Assembly (NCBI GenBank): GCA_963724945.1
Contig: CAVRWL010000003.1
Span: forward strand, 2,108,001-2,172,000
From: Hyphomicrobium_A sp963724945
GTDB lineage: Bacteria > Pseudomonadota > Alphaproteobacteria > Rhizobiales > Hyphomicrobiaceae
Reading direction: 5' to 3'
Length of the DNA: 64,000 nt
The notes under the pieces are model-generated. The model was given only the letters and a program-made list of their open reading frames with translations, ran no database searches and was not told where the DNA came from. This document shows positions 1-8,165 of the stretch, piece after piece; position 1 is the first letter of the stretch, and every line of letters starts with the position of its first letter. A program made the translations under genes and the position numbers.

Positions 1-42
1 ACGCAGGAGCCCGATGATCTGCTCCGTCGTGTGCCCTGGCAT
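1..42 (-). mobile_element. IS3-family OrfA start, cut by window edge
   Basis: Read on the minus strand from an ATG at 42, the first 14 codons give MPGHTTEQIIGLLR. This matches the usual beginning of IS3-family OrfA, a helix-turn-helix protein that starts with a short basic leader followed by EQIIGLLREAE or similar. The rest lies outside the window. Whether it belongs to the same element as the OrfB remnant at 117-329 cannot be decided, because the two are on opposite strands. Confidence 0.45.
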
Positions 43-116
43 CGCCTTAGGAGAGCAGACCACGACCGCTTCTGATCGACCTTCCGCGTGTAGTGCTCGA
101 CCATCGCCATCGTGGC

Positions 117-329
117 ATGCAGCGCGAGAGCCTGAACTCCAAGCTCGGAGACGAGCTCTCGAACATCGAGATCTTCACGACGCTCCGCGAGGCACAGGCC
201 CTCATTAAAGCCTGGCGGCGCCACTACAATGCCGTGCGCCCGCATTCCTCGCTTGGCTACAGACCGCCAGCTCCAGAGGCGCTCCCGCCAGCCCAGGTGC
301 TGGTCGAGCACGGCGGGGTTCCAACTTAG
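117..329 (+). mobile_element. IS3-family transposase OrfB, C-terminal fragment
   Basis: About 70 residues remain of the DDE integrase-type transposase of an IS3-family element. The visible part is the C-terminal end of the catalytic core, with the signature WRRHYNAVRPHSSLGYRPP that closes most IS3 OrfB proteins. The family protein is about 270-300 residues, so roughly three quarters, including most of the DDE triad, is missing. No full-length frame exists upstream, so it is a dead remnant. Further IS3 (47.57 kb) and IS1182-type (22.88 kb) scraps lie in this window. Confidence 0.75.
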
Positions 330-668
330 GCCCCGGCATCGTGATGAGGGGCAGGCCACCGTCGCATAACAAAGCGGTACTTGCTCTCCACCACCCTAGC
401 ATAGCAGATTCACAGCAGGACGATGCTGTAGCGCACCATCGCGTTCCTACGCAGAGGATGTGCCGATGCTCAGGGCCGCGCGGAGCGGGGCGGGGGCTTC
501 GACGCAGTTCGCCCGGCTTAATACTGGGGTTGTCTGAGGAGACCGGGAGTCAGGCTATCGAGGTAGAGACCGTTTCGTTCGGTGCGACACGCTTTGGACT
601 TTGGCTCCAGCGCGGCACGGAAGATTCTACGCGATCTAGGGCAATCCTGAGAGAGACCGGGTAGCGCA
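330..668. other. Non-coding stretch downstream of IS remnant
   Basis: No convincing gene. Short open frames here lack protein-like composition. The stretch probably holds the IS end and the promoter of the glycosyltransferase operon starting at 669, but I could not identify a confident terminal inverted repeat or a sigma-70 promoter. Confidence 0.5.
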
Positions 669-1706
669 ATGCGTGCCAGCGTAATAATCCGTTCGAAGGA
701 TGAGGCCGATCGGCTCCGCTTAACCCTCACGTCGCTATCCTGTCAAAGCGAGCGGCCTGAGGTGGTCGTCGTCAACGACGGCTCGACCGATCACACGCGC
801 GCGGTGCTGGCCGAGTTCCAAGATGAGCTCGACCTCGTCCGCATCCATCATGATAAGCCGGCAGGGCGCTCGGCCGCGGCCAACGCCGGGGCGGCCAAGG
901 CGAGCGGCGAGATCGTCGTGTTCCTCGATGGCGATACTCTGGCGGCTCCCGACATGGTGGCGCGACACTTGGAGCAGCACCGCCTGAGCGACGGTCTTAT
1001 CGTTCGCGGAGAGACGTTGCATCTGCGCTGCACCCGTCCGTTCCTCGACCCCGAGAAGGGGAGGCCCATGCGCGGCGAGGAGGCCAAGGTTGCGCGCATG
1101 TCTGCCGCGGAGCTGGCCAGATCCGTGGTCATGTGCCAGCAGATCCGGGAGGATTTTGAGACGGTTGACCGCCGAGCCCAGGCAGGGATCTATCCCGGCT
1201 TCGGACCCCGCAAGCTCTACGAGCTGGAGATGCAGGCTCTGATGACGCGGCCCGACTGCTCCGTTCTGTGGGCTGCCGCCTCAGGCTCCAATCAGTCGCT
1301 CGCACGCGCGGCATTCACCGAGAGCGGCGGGTTCCATCCCGATCTGACGATCAACGAGCATCGTGAGCTCGCGCTGCGCCTGTGCGCACAAGGCTTGCGG
1401 ATGGCCGGATGCACCGGACGCACGTACCACATGATCCATCGCAGCGGCTGGCGCGACCCGCTCGATGAGCGGGACTGGGAGGAGATCTTCTATCGGGCGC
1501 ACCCGCTGCCCGAGGTGGCGCTGCTGCCCTTGCTGTGGGAAAGCCTGAGCGACACCGTCGCCCTTCCCGAAAGTTCGCGCATCCTGTCATTGCCGGATCT
1601 CGAGATTGCGGCGGATCGGTGTCGAGGCCTGGTAGGCCGCCAGGCGGTGCGCCGGGCTCACTTGCATTGCACCGGCATGGCCCCGAGCGTTGCGGAGGCG
1701 CAATGA
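669..1706 (+). CDS. Glycosyltransferase family 2
   Basis: A 345-residue GT-A fold enzyme expected to move a sugar from a nucleotide-sugar donor at the cytoplasmic face of the membrane. The N-terminal Rossmann part has the NDGS nucleotide-binding motif (residues 36-39) and a metal-binding DGD in VVFLDGDTLAAP (87-89). A later NEHRELALRL segment sits where family members carry the ED/base motif. No membrane helix is evident. It is the first gene of a plus-strand operon, and its stop codon overlaps the next start (ATGA at 1703-1706), which implies translational coupling. Donor and acceptor sugars cannot be read from sequence. Confidence 0.85.
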   Translation: MRASVIIRSKDEADRLRLTLTSLSCQSERPEVVVVNDGSTDHTRAVLAEFQDELDLVRIHHDKPAGRSAAANAGAAKASGEIVVFLDGDTLAAPDMVARHLEQHRLSDGLIVRGETLHLRCTRPFLDPEKGRPMRGEEAKVARMSAAELARSVVMCQQIREDFETVDRRAQAGIYPGFGPRKLYELEMQALMTRPDCSVLWAAASGSNQSLARAAFTESGGFHPDLTINEHRELALRLCAQGLRMAGCTGRTYHMIHRSGWRDPLDERDWEEIFYRAHPLPEVALLPLLWESLSDTVALPESSRILSLPDLEIAADRCRGLVGRQAVRRAHLHCTGMAPSVAEAQ

Positions 1707-2581
1707 CCTCCCGCTCGATCCCCATCCTCGCAGTCGTCGCGCCCAATGAGCGGGCCGTCGTCGAGGCGGCCGCCGGGCATTTGGCGGACGCGCTGGGCAA
1801 CGCCACCGGGGGCGAGACCTGGACATGCCCTTGCGATTTCAAGCCGGACCCTGCCGCGCTCGCCGGAGCGACGGCCGACACAGTGGTCGTGACCTCGCTT
1901 CTCGTGCCGTTGCTGGAGCAGCTGGACACGCCCTGGGCGGACGTGGAGCAAGACCTGCGCGCAACCTATGCCGCGCTCTGCGAGTCCGGCGATCCCGTCA
2001 TGATTTGCACCATACTGCGGCATGTGGGAGCGGCGGGCGATGCGGAAGAAGCCGCCCGCATCCGCCGGCGCCTGCGTCAGCTCAATCTCCTGGCGACCGA
2101 GCTGTCGCGCGAGTACGGCGCGCTGGTGATCGACCTTGATCGAATACTCGCCGATATCGGGGCGCAACAGCTGAAGACCGACTATCGGCTTGGCGGCGCG
2201 GCGGTGGTCGACGTGGCCGCCAAGGCCATGGCCCTTTGTATCGTCACCAACGCTCTGGACGCCTTCGCGCCCGTCGATGTTCAGGATGCCGCGCGCGCGA
2301 TCCTCGAAAGCGATCGGCCTGCCGTCGGACTGGCGAGCGAGCAAATGGTGACGAACGTCATGGCGTTGGGTCAGGGGCGCCGCAAGCAGCGCGTGTCCAC
2401 ATTGTCCGACGTCGTGCAGGAGAACCATGTGGTCTGGCTGCTGCGTCAGGTGCTGAAGGGGCAGATTGGGAGTCGCGAGGCCTTGGAAAAGCTCAATCAG
2501 GCGGTGCGGCGCCGCGGCGCGCGAGAGAGCGCGGCGCTTCTGTTCTCCGGCGTTGGGCGGCTGTTCAAGCCGCAGACGTGA
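1703..2581 (+). CDS. SGNH/GDSL-hydrolase-like protein, C-terminal His missing
   Basis: A 292-residue protein starting at the ATG that overlaps the previous stop; an open frame extends upstream but only as a shadow of the glycosyltransferase. The middle resembles SGNH hydrolases: a long RRRLRQLN helix, then the strand LVIDLDRIL, then the place where the family has the catalytic D-x-x-H pair. Here that segment reads D160-Y-R-L163, so the His appears replaced by Leu. A clear GDS nucleophile block is also hard to find. About 90 further residues follow. It may be a non-catalytic SGNH fold or a diverged acyl-handling enzyme. Two other SGNH-type genes lie at 4828-6210 and 8125-8998. Confidence 0.65.
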   Translation: MTSRSIPILAVVAPNERAVVEAAAGHLADALGNATGGETWTCPCDFKPDPAALAGATADTVVVTSLLVPLLEQLDTPWADVEQDLRATYAALCESGDPVMICTILRHVGAAGDAEEAARIRRRLRQLNLLATELSREYGALVIDLDRILADIGAQQLKTDYRLGGAAVVDVAAKAMALCIVTNALDAFAPVDVQDAARAILESDRPAVGLASEQMVTNVMALGQGRRKQRVSTLSDVVQENHVVWLLRQVLKGQIGSREALEKLNQAVRRRGARESAALLFSGVGRLFKPQT

Positions 2582-2591
2582 GGCAACTGCG

Positions 2592-3512
2592 ATGACACTG
2601 AGCCACCTTGCAGCGCTACGGGCGATGATGCGCATTCGCGCATTCGAGACCGCTTTGGGCGCACGGCGCGATCACGGCTTTCAGTTGCTTTCCACGGGCG
2701 AGGAGGCCGTCGCCGTGGGTCTCGGCTCGGCGCTGAACGAGGGCGATCAGCTGCTGACGGGCGGCCGCTCCATCGGCCCTGTCATCGCGCGCGGCGCCGA
2801 TCCCGGTCAGGTCATGGCGGAGCTGCTCGGCAAGACCGCGGGCCTCAATCGCGGCCGCGCCGGCCGCGGGCATCTATCCGACCCGACATCGGGATTTTTC
2901 GGAGCCCATGCCGTCGTCGCCGGCAATATCAGCATCGCTGCGGGCGTCGCTCTGGCCAAGCAGCAGGACGGCGACGGCACCATCGTGGCTGTCCTGTTCG
3001 GCGATGGGGCCTGCGGCGCGGGCGTCCTGCACGAGACGCTCAACATGGCCGCCAATTGGAAGTTGCCGTTGCTCTTTGTGTGCAACAACAATCAGTGGTC
3101 GGTTTCGACCGCGCGCAAGGACGCCCTGGCGCCGGCCAGGCTATCGGACATCGCAGCAACGTTCGGCCTGAAGGCGCGCACCATCGACGGGCTCGATGTC
3201 GAAGGCGTGGCCACGGCGCTTGGCGAGGCCGCCGATCACGTTCGCGGCGGACAGGGCCCGGCGTTCGTCGAATGCATCTCGATCCGGTTGAGGTCGCATT
3301 CGACCACGGCGCGGGAGACGCGCAAGCGCGACGAGCTGGCCGAGCTACGCACCCAATGTCCGATCCGGCGACAGATCGTGAGGCTTGGTCTAGATGAGGC
3401 GACTGTCGAGGCGCTGGAGCGACAGGCGGCCGATTTCGCCGCGGCGGCGCTCGCCTTCGCTGACGCCTCCCCTTATCCCGACGCCTCGGAGGTGCTGAAC
3501 GATGTTGGATAG
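2592..3512 (+). CDS. 2-oxoacid dehydrogenase E1 component, alpha subunit
   Basis: A 306-residue thiamine-pyrophosphate enzyme subunit of the pyruvate/acetoin/branched-chain 2-oxoacid dehydrogenase class. With the beta subunit it decarboxylates a 2-oxoacid and reductively acylates a lipoyl arm. The TPP/Mg motif GDGACGAGVLHETLNMA matches the family GDG...N signature. The start at 2592 has GAGG nine bases upstream; the longer open frame is a shadow of the previous gene. Its stop overlaps the beta-subunit start by 11 bases. Similarity cannot tell pyruvate from acetoin or branched-chain substrates. No E2 acyltransferase or E3 gene is nearby, which is unusual for this family. Confidence 0.88.
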   Translation: MTLSHLAALRAMMRIRAFETALGARRDHGFQLLSTGEEAVAVGLGSALNEGDQLLTGGRSIGPVIARGADPGQVMAELLGKTAGLNRGRAGRGHLSDPTSGFFGAHAVVAGNISIAAGVALAKQQDGDGTIVAVLFGDGACGAGVLHETLNMAANWKLPLLFVCNNNQWSVSTARKDALAPARLSDIAATFGLKARTIDGLDVEGVATALGEAADHVRGGQGPAFVECISIRLRSHSTTARETRKRDELAELRTQCPIRRQIVRLGLDEATVEALERQAADFAAAALAFADASPYPDASEVLNDVG

Positions 3513-4491
3513 CACTCCGGCAGAGACCAAAAAGATGTTCTTTCGCGAGGCCATCGCCAAGGCGGTGCGCGAGGAGATGACGCACAATCCCCGCGTGATG
3601 GTGCTGGGCCAGGACGTCGGTTCGTTCGGCGGCTCGTATCGTGAGTTCGACGGGCTTCATGCCGAGTTCGGCGCGGCGCGGGTGCGCGACACACCAGTGG
3701 CGGAGAACGCCAGCATCGGCATCGGGGCAGGCGCGGCTGCCGCGGGCTACCGCCCGCTGGTCACGATCACCTACATGGACTTCCTGATGCTTGGCTTCGA
3801 TCCTCTGATCAACTATGCGGCCAAGCTGCGCTACAAGACCGGCGGCCGGCTGACCGCGCCCGTCGTGGTGAAGACCACGGCCGGAGCGCAAGGGCAGGGG
3901 GTGGCCCACTCCCAGTGCATCGAGGCGTGGCTCGTCAGCGTGCCGGGACTGAAGGTGGTGGCGCCGTCGACGCCTGCCGATGCCTACGGCCTGATGAAGT
4001 CGGCGCTGCGTGCTGACGGCCCCGTGGTTTACATCGATCACAAGCGCCTGTTCCCGATTCCGGGCGAGGTGCCGGTGGCCGAGAGCCTCATTCCCTTCGG
4101 ACAGGCGATTGTGCGCCATCCGGGCTCGGATGTGACCCTCACCTCGCACGGGTACATGGTGCACATCGCGCTCAAGGCGGCCGAAGAGTTGGAGGCGGAG
4201 GGAATCTCCTGCGAGGTGGTCGACCTGCGCAGTCTGGCGCCCCTGGATATGGCGACCGTTGCCCGGTCCGTCACCAAGACGGGCGCGCTGGTTACGCTGG
4301 AAGAAGGGCAGAGCACCTGCGGCATCGGCATCGAGGTGGCCGCGCGCCTGATCGAGACGATCGGTCCGCGGCCTTGTGCGCGCATCGGTGCCTTGCGCGC
4401 TCCGGTGTCGTCAAATCCGGTGCTGGAGGCAGCTTGCGTTCCCGACGCAGCCCGGGTAACCGATGTGGTCCGCGGGCTGTTGGCCCGCTGA
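3502..4491 (+). CDS. 2-oxoacid dehydrogenase E1 component, beta subunit
   Basis: A 329-residue partner of the preceding alpha subunit. It has the N-terminal pyrimidine-binding domain, with the glutamate that activates the TPP ring in RVRDTPVAENASIG, and a C-terminal transketolase-like domain (LTSHGYMVHIALKAAEEL, VVDLRSLAPLD, TLEEG). Length and motifs are standard, so it looks functional. It overlaps the alpha gene by 11 bases and is followed after 38 bases by a lipoyl carrier gene. The set of alpha, beta and free lipoyl domain, flanked by glycosyltransferase and SGNH genes, suggests a dedicated acyl-transfer role rather than central metabolism; this is inference. Confidence 0.88.
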   Translation: MLDSTPAETKKMFFREAIAKAVREEMTHNPRVMVLGQDVGSFGGSYREFDGLHAEFGAARVRDTPVAENASIGIGAGAAAAGYRPLVTITYMDFLMLGFDPLINYAAKLRYKTGGRLTAPVVVKTTAGAQGQGVAHSQCIEAWLVSVPGLKVVAPSTPADAYGLMKSALRADGPVVYIDHKRLFPIPGEVPVAESLIPFGQAIVRHPGSDVTLTSHGYMVHIALKAAEELEAEGISCEVVDLRSLAPLDMATVARSVTKTGALVTLEEGQSTCGIGIEVAARLIETIGPRPCARIGALRAPVSSNPVLEAACVPDAARVTDVVRGLLAR

Positions 4492-4529
4492 TTCTCATCG
4501 CAGGGCGGCAGAAGGATGGACCTAGCCCA

Positions 4530-4835
4530 ATGATCTACCAGTTGTCGGTCCCAGCCGCCGTGCCGGGCGTGGAGGAAATTCGCGTGCTGGAGTGGCACGG
4601 GCAGCCGGGCACGGTGTTCAAACCCGGCGATTTGATCGTGGAGCTGGAAACCCATAAGGCGGTGGTGGAAGCCCGCGCCGGTCAAGCCGGTGTGCTGCGT
4701 GAGATCAAGGCCGCGCCGGGGGATTGGCGCGCGGTCGGCCACATCCTGGCTCTGTTCAGCGATAACGCCGACGAGGCGATTTCGGAGGCTGCGGGCAGCT
4801 CGTCCGATCTCGCGATCGAATTCGAGATTATCTGA
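4530..4835 (+). CDS. Stand-alone lipoyl/biotinyl-domain protein
   Basis: A 101-residue single-domain protein of the barrel-sandwich hybrid fold. The hairpin IVELETHKAVVEARA carries the modifiable lysine (K43), and the flanking GD..VELET and AVGHILALF are typical of lipoyl domains. It probably carries the acyl group made by the neighbouring E1 alpha/beta pair. Ordinary E2 proteins fuse this domain to a peripheral-subunit-binding and a catalytic acyltransferase domain; neither is present. The start at 4530 was chosen because the domain begins there (MIYQLSVP). Its stop overlaps tail-to-tail by 8 bases with the convergent gene on the minus strand. Confidence 0.82.
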   Translation: MIYQLSVPAAVPGVEEIRVLEWHGQPGTVFKPGDLIVELETHKAVVEARAGQAGVLREIKAAPGDWRAVGHILALFSDNADEAISEAAGSSSDLAIEFEII

Positions 4836-6210
4836 CGGCGGTGGCGGCTGGCGCCTGCTGCAGATCGCTCAACACGCCCGCAATCTCCTGACGCAGCAGC
4901 ATCTGCATCAGGCCGCTCTGGTGTATGCCGTCGGGCAGGTGCTCGCCGCCGCCGATCTCGGCAGCGATCGCATCCACATCGATAATGTGGATCTCACGCT
5001 CATCGGCGATGTCGAGCAACATTAGATTGGCCTCCTTCGCTGCGACGAGCGCGAGCGTGTTGCTCATGGGGGCATCGAATGCCATGTAGCTGGAAATGTC
5101 CTCATAGTTTGAAGTCGACATGCAATTGAGGATGACGACGCGGCCGCCGGTGGTGCGCGCGATGCGGTCGATCAGGGTCTCATAGTCGCGCTTGATGTCG
5201 TCGGTGGAGCGCCGCACCGGCTCGAACGCTTCTGCGAGCCAGGCACGCACGGCAGGGCCGGCCGCAGCTTGGTGGTGACGCATGATATGTGCGTGGTAGC
5301 CGAGCTTGCGGTGGCGGAGGATCGACCGCGGTTCGACGGCCAGCGACAGGAGCACGGCGTCGGCCGGACCAAGGCGGGCGGAGCCGCCAGGGGAGAAGAT
5401 ATTGTAGCTATCGAGGATCGGATGGCGCTGCATCACCGACAGCATCGTGCCGGCGAACATCAGATCATCAGGTGTGGGGGCAACCTTGGACTGCGCGAGA
5501 TAGCTGCGAAGATCTGCCGCGATGGCATCGAATTGCGCCGGTGTCCGCTGGAGCTGGTCCAAAAGGACGGGCGCCGTCGGCGCCAGCGGGTGGTCGGGAA
5601 CGAACACCATCTGGCCGGCCGAGGGCATCGTCTCGAACATCTCGAAGAAGGCGCACTGCTCTCCGAGCACCACTCCGGTGGCATCGCAAACGCCCATGCT
5701 CAGCAGTGTCACCGGCCTCTCACCCGCCTCCGACCACCAGCCGCGCGTGCGTGCGTGCCAACCTGGGAGGAGGCCGGAATGGATATCGGCGAGCGCGGTC
5801 ATTCGCCGTCCCGCGAGAGCGAGCAGGCGCAAGCGCGAAGCACCGACGACGTCATCGGCGCCGGAGTCCGGCTCTATGCTGGCAATAACTGCGTCCGGGT
5901 CCCAGACATCGACGGAGCGCACGCTCAGATAGCCACCCCGGCGTGCGGAGGCATTGACGGAGATGCGACCTCCGATACGAGGTGCGAAAGCGACCTGAAG
6001 CTCCATCTCATCAGCGAACAGCGGTGGCCCCTTGAGGCGGCCGCCTTTCGGGTCGAGGGTGATGTTGCAATACGCGAAGACCTGATTGGGACGGCAATAC
6101 TGCCCGGACTCGCACAGCCAGCGCACGCCCGACCGAAGGATTTCGTATCCATCGGCCTGAAGCGGACCCAGGTGCAGGTCAATCGAGGTCAAAGGTGGCT
6201 CCCTGTCCAC
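4828..6210 (-). CDS. Two-domain protein: lipoyl-like N-terminus, SGNH-like C-terminus
   Basis: A 460-residue protein I do not recognise as a named family. Residues about 20-110 alternate short strands and glycines in a way that resembles a biotinyl/lipoyl hybrid barrel (GGRISVNASARRGGYLSVRS), without an obvious modification lysine. The C-terminal third resembles SGNH hydrolases: a strand GGRVVILNCMS, the strand IHIIDVDAIAAEIGG, and a D427-G-I-H430 pair in the position of the catalytic D-x-x-H block. No signal peptide. It overlaps the upstream lysine-less lipoyl-like gene by 22 bases, so the two are translationally linked. It could be an acyl hydrolase or transferase acting on a carrier-bound acyl group; this is inference. 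Confidence 0.6.
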   Translation of the reverse strand: MDREPPLTSIDLHLGPLQADGYEILRSGVRWLCESGQYCRPNQVFAYCNITLDPKGGRLKGPPLFADEMELQVAFAPRIGGRISVNASARRGGYLSVRSVDVWDPDAVIASIEPDSGADDVVGASRLRLLALAGRRMTALADIHSGLLPGWHARTRGWWSEAGERPVTLLSMGVCDATGVVLGEQCAFFEMFETMPSAGQMVFVPDHPLAPTAPVLLDQLQRTPAQFDAIAADLRSYLAQSKVAPTPDDLMFAGTMLSVMQRHPILDSYNIFSPGGSARLGPADAVLLSLAVEPRSILRHRKLGYHAHIMRHHQAAAGPAVRAWLAEAFEPVRRSTDDIKRDYETLIDRIARTTGGRVVILNCMSTSNYEDISSYMAFDAPMSNTLALVAAKEANLMLLDIADEREIHIIDVDAIAAEIGGGEHLPDGIHQSGLMQMLLRQEIAGVLSDLQQAPAATAVR

Positions 6211-6557
6211 ATGGCGTCGTGATGGACTATGCCGGCCACGGTCGTGCGGACGGCGCGCGCGATGGGTTGGTCGAGATCCTCGTCCGGACTGCTGCTGAAG
6301 ATGGCCACAACCTCATCGAGCTCGCAGAACTGGCCGGGCGTGAGATCGAGCTTGCGCAGCCAGGCCTTCTCGCGCAGCACGACGCGGTAGAACGATATGG
6401 GCGGGCATTCCTGTGCGAAGGCGCTGCTCAGGTCGACGCTCAAGTCTAGGAGCTTGCTTCCCATCTTCATCGCGTCACCGGGTCGGGCATGCAGGCACTC
6501 GTAAGTCGCCCCGGTCATCTGGGTCACTATCGAAGGTAGTCGGAACTCATAGATCAT
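6189..6557 (-). CDS. Lipoyl-domain-like protein without the lipoyl lysine
   Basis: A 122-residue protein whose first residues (MIYEFRLPSIV) and overall pattern parallel the true lipoyl carrier encoded at 4530-4835 (MIYQLSVPAAV). The half-barrel strands GSKLLDLSVDL and ELDEVVAIFSS align with the family's GDLIVELET and AVGHILALF. Where the carrier has ETHKAVVE this protein has SVDLSSAF followed by an insertion, so no modification lysine is visible. It may be a structural or docking partner rather than a carrier. It sits between a transglutaminase-like gene and the SGNH-type gene it overlaps by 22 bases. Confidence 0.6.
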   Translation of the reverse strand: MIYEFRLPSIVTQMTGATYECLHARPGDAMKMGSKLLDLSVDLSSAFAQECPPISFYRVVLREKAWLRKLDLTPGQFCELDEVVAIFSSSPDEDLDQPIARAVRTTVAGIVHHDAMWTGSHL

Positions 6558-6560
6558 GCG

Positions 6561-6782
6561 CTATCTCGCAGGATTGTCATGCTGCCCGATTGTTGCGTGC
6601 ATAGGGAGGATCGGCAGACGGCGCAATCGCCCAATAGGACGGGCGCAGGTCCAACCATCGAATACCCCAATGGCGCAGTCCCTCGACCGGAAGGGCTCCC
6701 TTGCGCCAAGAGACGTAACCTTAATGCGCAATGCGGCGTCCTTGTACTCGGGGGGCGGCGCCGTTGCCGCTGCATAGTCCAT
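6561..6782 (-). CDS. Possible small hypothetical protein
   Basis: A 73-residue frame starting at an ATG 16 bases after the end of the transglutaminase-like gene and ending three bases before the lysine-less lipoyl-like start. The tight spacing is the main argument for it. The sequence (ALRIKVTSLGAREP near the middle) matches nothing I know and has no signal peptide or clear domain. It may instead be a spacer in the operon. Confidence 0.28.
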   Translation of the reverse strand: MDYAAATAPPPEYKDAALRIKVTSLGAREPFRSRDCAIGVFDGWTCARPIGRLRRLPILPMHATIGQHDNPAR

Positions 6783-6797
6783 TTGAGGGAGCGCCAA

Positions 6798-8165
6798 CTA
6801 GGCCGGGACGGGGCCGAGGCTCTCCACCTCCGCGTGATCCCGGTAGACCAGCGATCCATCCTTGACGTCCGTGTAGGTGATGTCGACACCGTTGCCCGCG
6901 ACCGCTTGGAGCATGTGCCAAGCTTGCGGAAAGCGCACGCTCATCGGGCCGGTAAAGGCCAGCGGAAAGCACTGGGTGAGGAGCCGGTAATCGATCTGTC
7001 CGGCAAACACGTCGCGCCAAGCCTGATCTCGCCCTCCTCGGGAAAGGTCCCAGCAAATGACGTCGAACGGACACCAGCCGCGGTCCTCGAGCCAGACTTC
7101 CGACCAAAAGTGACTGATGGGCTGCACCCGATAGAGAAGATGCCCGCTGACGATGCGCGCCGGAATGCCTCGCGCCCGACACAGCGACACCAGCAATGCC
7201 GACCCCAGCTGGCAATCGTACCACCCGTTGTCGAGCACCCAGTCGACCGGGGACTCCGCGGGCAGGTCGCAGTAGCGCACCATGCCTGAGCACAGGGTGC
7301 TCATCATGTAGGTCCAGAATGCCTCGACCGCCTCTCGCGGAGAGGTGCCTTCACCGGCGAGTTCCGCCGCCAGCGCCTCGACGCGCGGCGTGACCCGAAT
7401 GAAGCCTTCCGACTTGCGCCGGTAGAGCTCGAGCTCCTGCGCGGAGAGAGGGGTTGAGCTGCCGACCGGTCTGGTGGCGATGAACAAAAGGTCGGCGCCA
7501 ATGGTGATGGTCGGATTCGCGGGCACCTTGAGGCGCACCTCGAGACACTGCTCCCGCAGAACGGCGTCTTGCATGAAAGCGTCCGGCACGACCGCGTCGA
7601 CCTGCACGTTCCCGAGGTAGGCACCGGTGAGTGGCAGCGGCGCGCGAAGGCGCGCGCTTGTGCCTTCTGCGAGCGCTTGCAGATCGAAGGTGCGCCGCAG
7701 CCTCACGCGAAAGCGGCGGGGGGAGCCATTCAGCGCGCTATCCTCGGTCTCACCCGGCCGGAATTCCTGCACGAATGCGCGGTGGGTCTTGACGAAGTGG
7801 TCCTCCCAGTAGCGGTCCTGTCCGGTCAGCCCTGCCCACTTCAGGAAATTGATGACCTCGACTGGATCGAAAAAGCGCTGCCCTTCGGCACCCTCTCGAT
7901 ATCCGAGCCCATTGGCGACCCAGGACGTCAGCGCCTGCGATGCCGCCGCGCGCGCTGCGTCGCGCTTTCCGGCCGCGAGCTCGTAGGCCTGGCTGACCAG
8001 CAACAGCAACTCGAGGATGCTCGATTCCGGAATGGTACGGTAGCGAGCATCGGGCCTTGGCTGAAAGTCCTGCCGCCGCAATGCGGCCTTTTCCGCTTCC
8101 CGGCAATGAGCGAAGAGATCGCCGTCATTTGCGGCGGGCGATGTGACTGTTCTCTCGCTCAGCAA
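6798..8165 (-). CDS. Transglutaminase-like (papain-fold) domain protein
   Basis: A 455-residue cytoplasmic-looking protein. The C-terminal half carries the transglutaminase-like core with all three catalytic positions: C318 in GWYDCQLGSALLV, H352 in ISHFWSEVWL and D368 in WCPFDV. Bacterial members act as peptidases, amidases or acyl-transfer enzymes through a thioester intermediate. Residues 1-250 are not recognised. The gene overlaps the end of the SGNH hydrolase gene by 41 bases and precedes the lipoyl-like genes, so it belongs to the minus-strand operon. A cysteine acyl-transfer enzyme beside lipoyl carriers fits an acyl relay; that link is inference. Confidence 0.75.
   Translation of the reverse strand: MLSERTVTSPAANDGDLFAHCREAEKAALRRQDFQPRPDARYRTIPESSILELLLLVSQAYELAAGKRDAARAAASQALTSWVANGLGYREGAEGQRFFDPVEVINFLKWAGLTGQDRYWEDHFVKTHRAFVQEFRPGETEDSALNGSPRRFRVRLRRTFDLQALAEGTSARLRAPLPLTGAYLGNVQVDAVVPDAFMQDAVLREQCLEVRLKVPANPTITIGADLLFIATRPVGSSTPLSAQELELYRRKSEGFIRVTPRVEALAAELAGEGTSPREAVEAFWTYMMSTLCSGMVRYCDLPAESPVDWVLDNGWYDCQLGSALLVSLCRARGIPARIVSGHLLYRVQPISHFWSEVWLEDRGWCPFDVICWDLSRGGRDQAWRDVFAGQIDYRLLTQCFPLAFTGPMSVRFPQAWHMLQAVAGNGVDITYTDVKDGSLVYRDHAEVESLGPVPA

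Noticed and set aside
1658..2635. A 325-codon minus-strand frame opposite the SGNH-like gene
   Set aside because: It is a shadow frame of high-GC coding DNA; the plus strand has clear family motifs and coupled starts.
5269..6222. A 317-codon plus-strand frame opposite the 460-residue protein
   Set aside because: Antisense shadow with low-complexity Arg/Ala-rich stretches and no domain.
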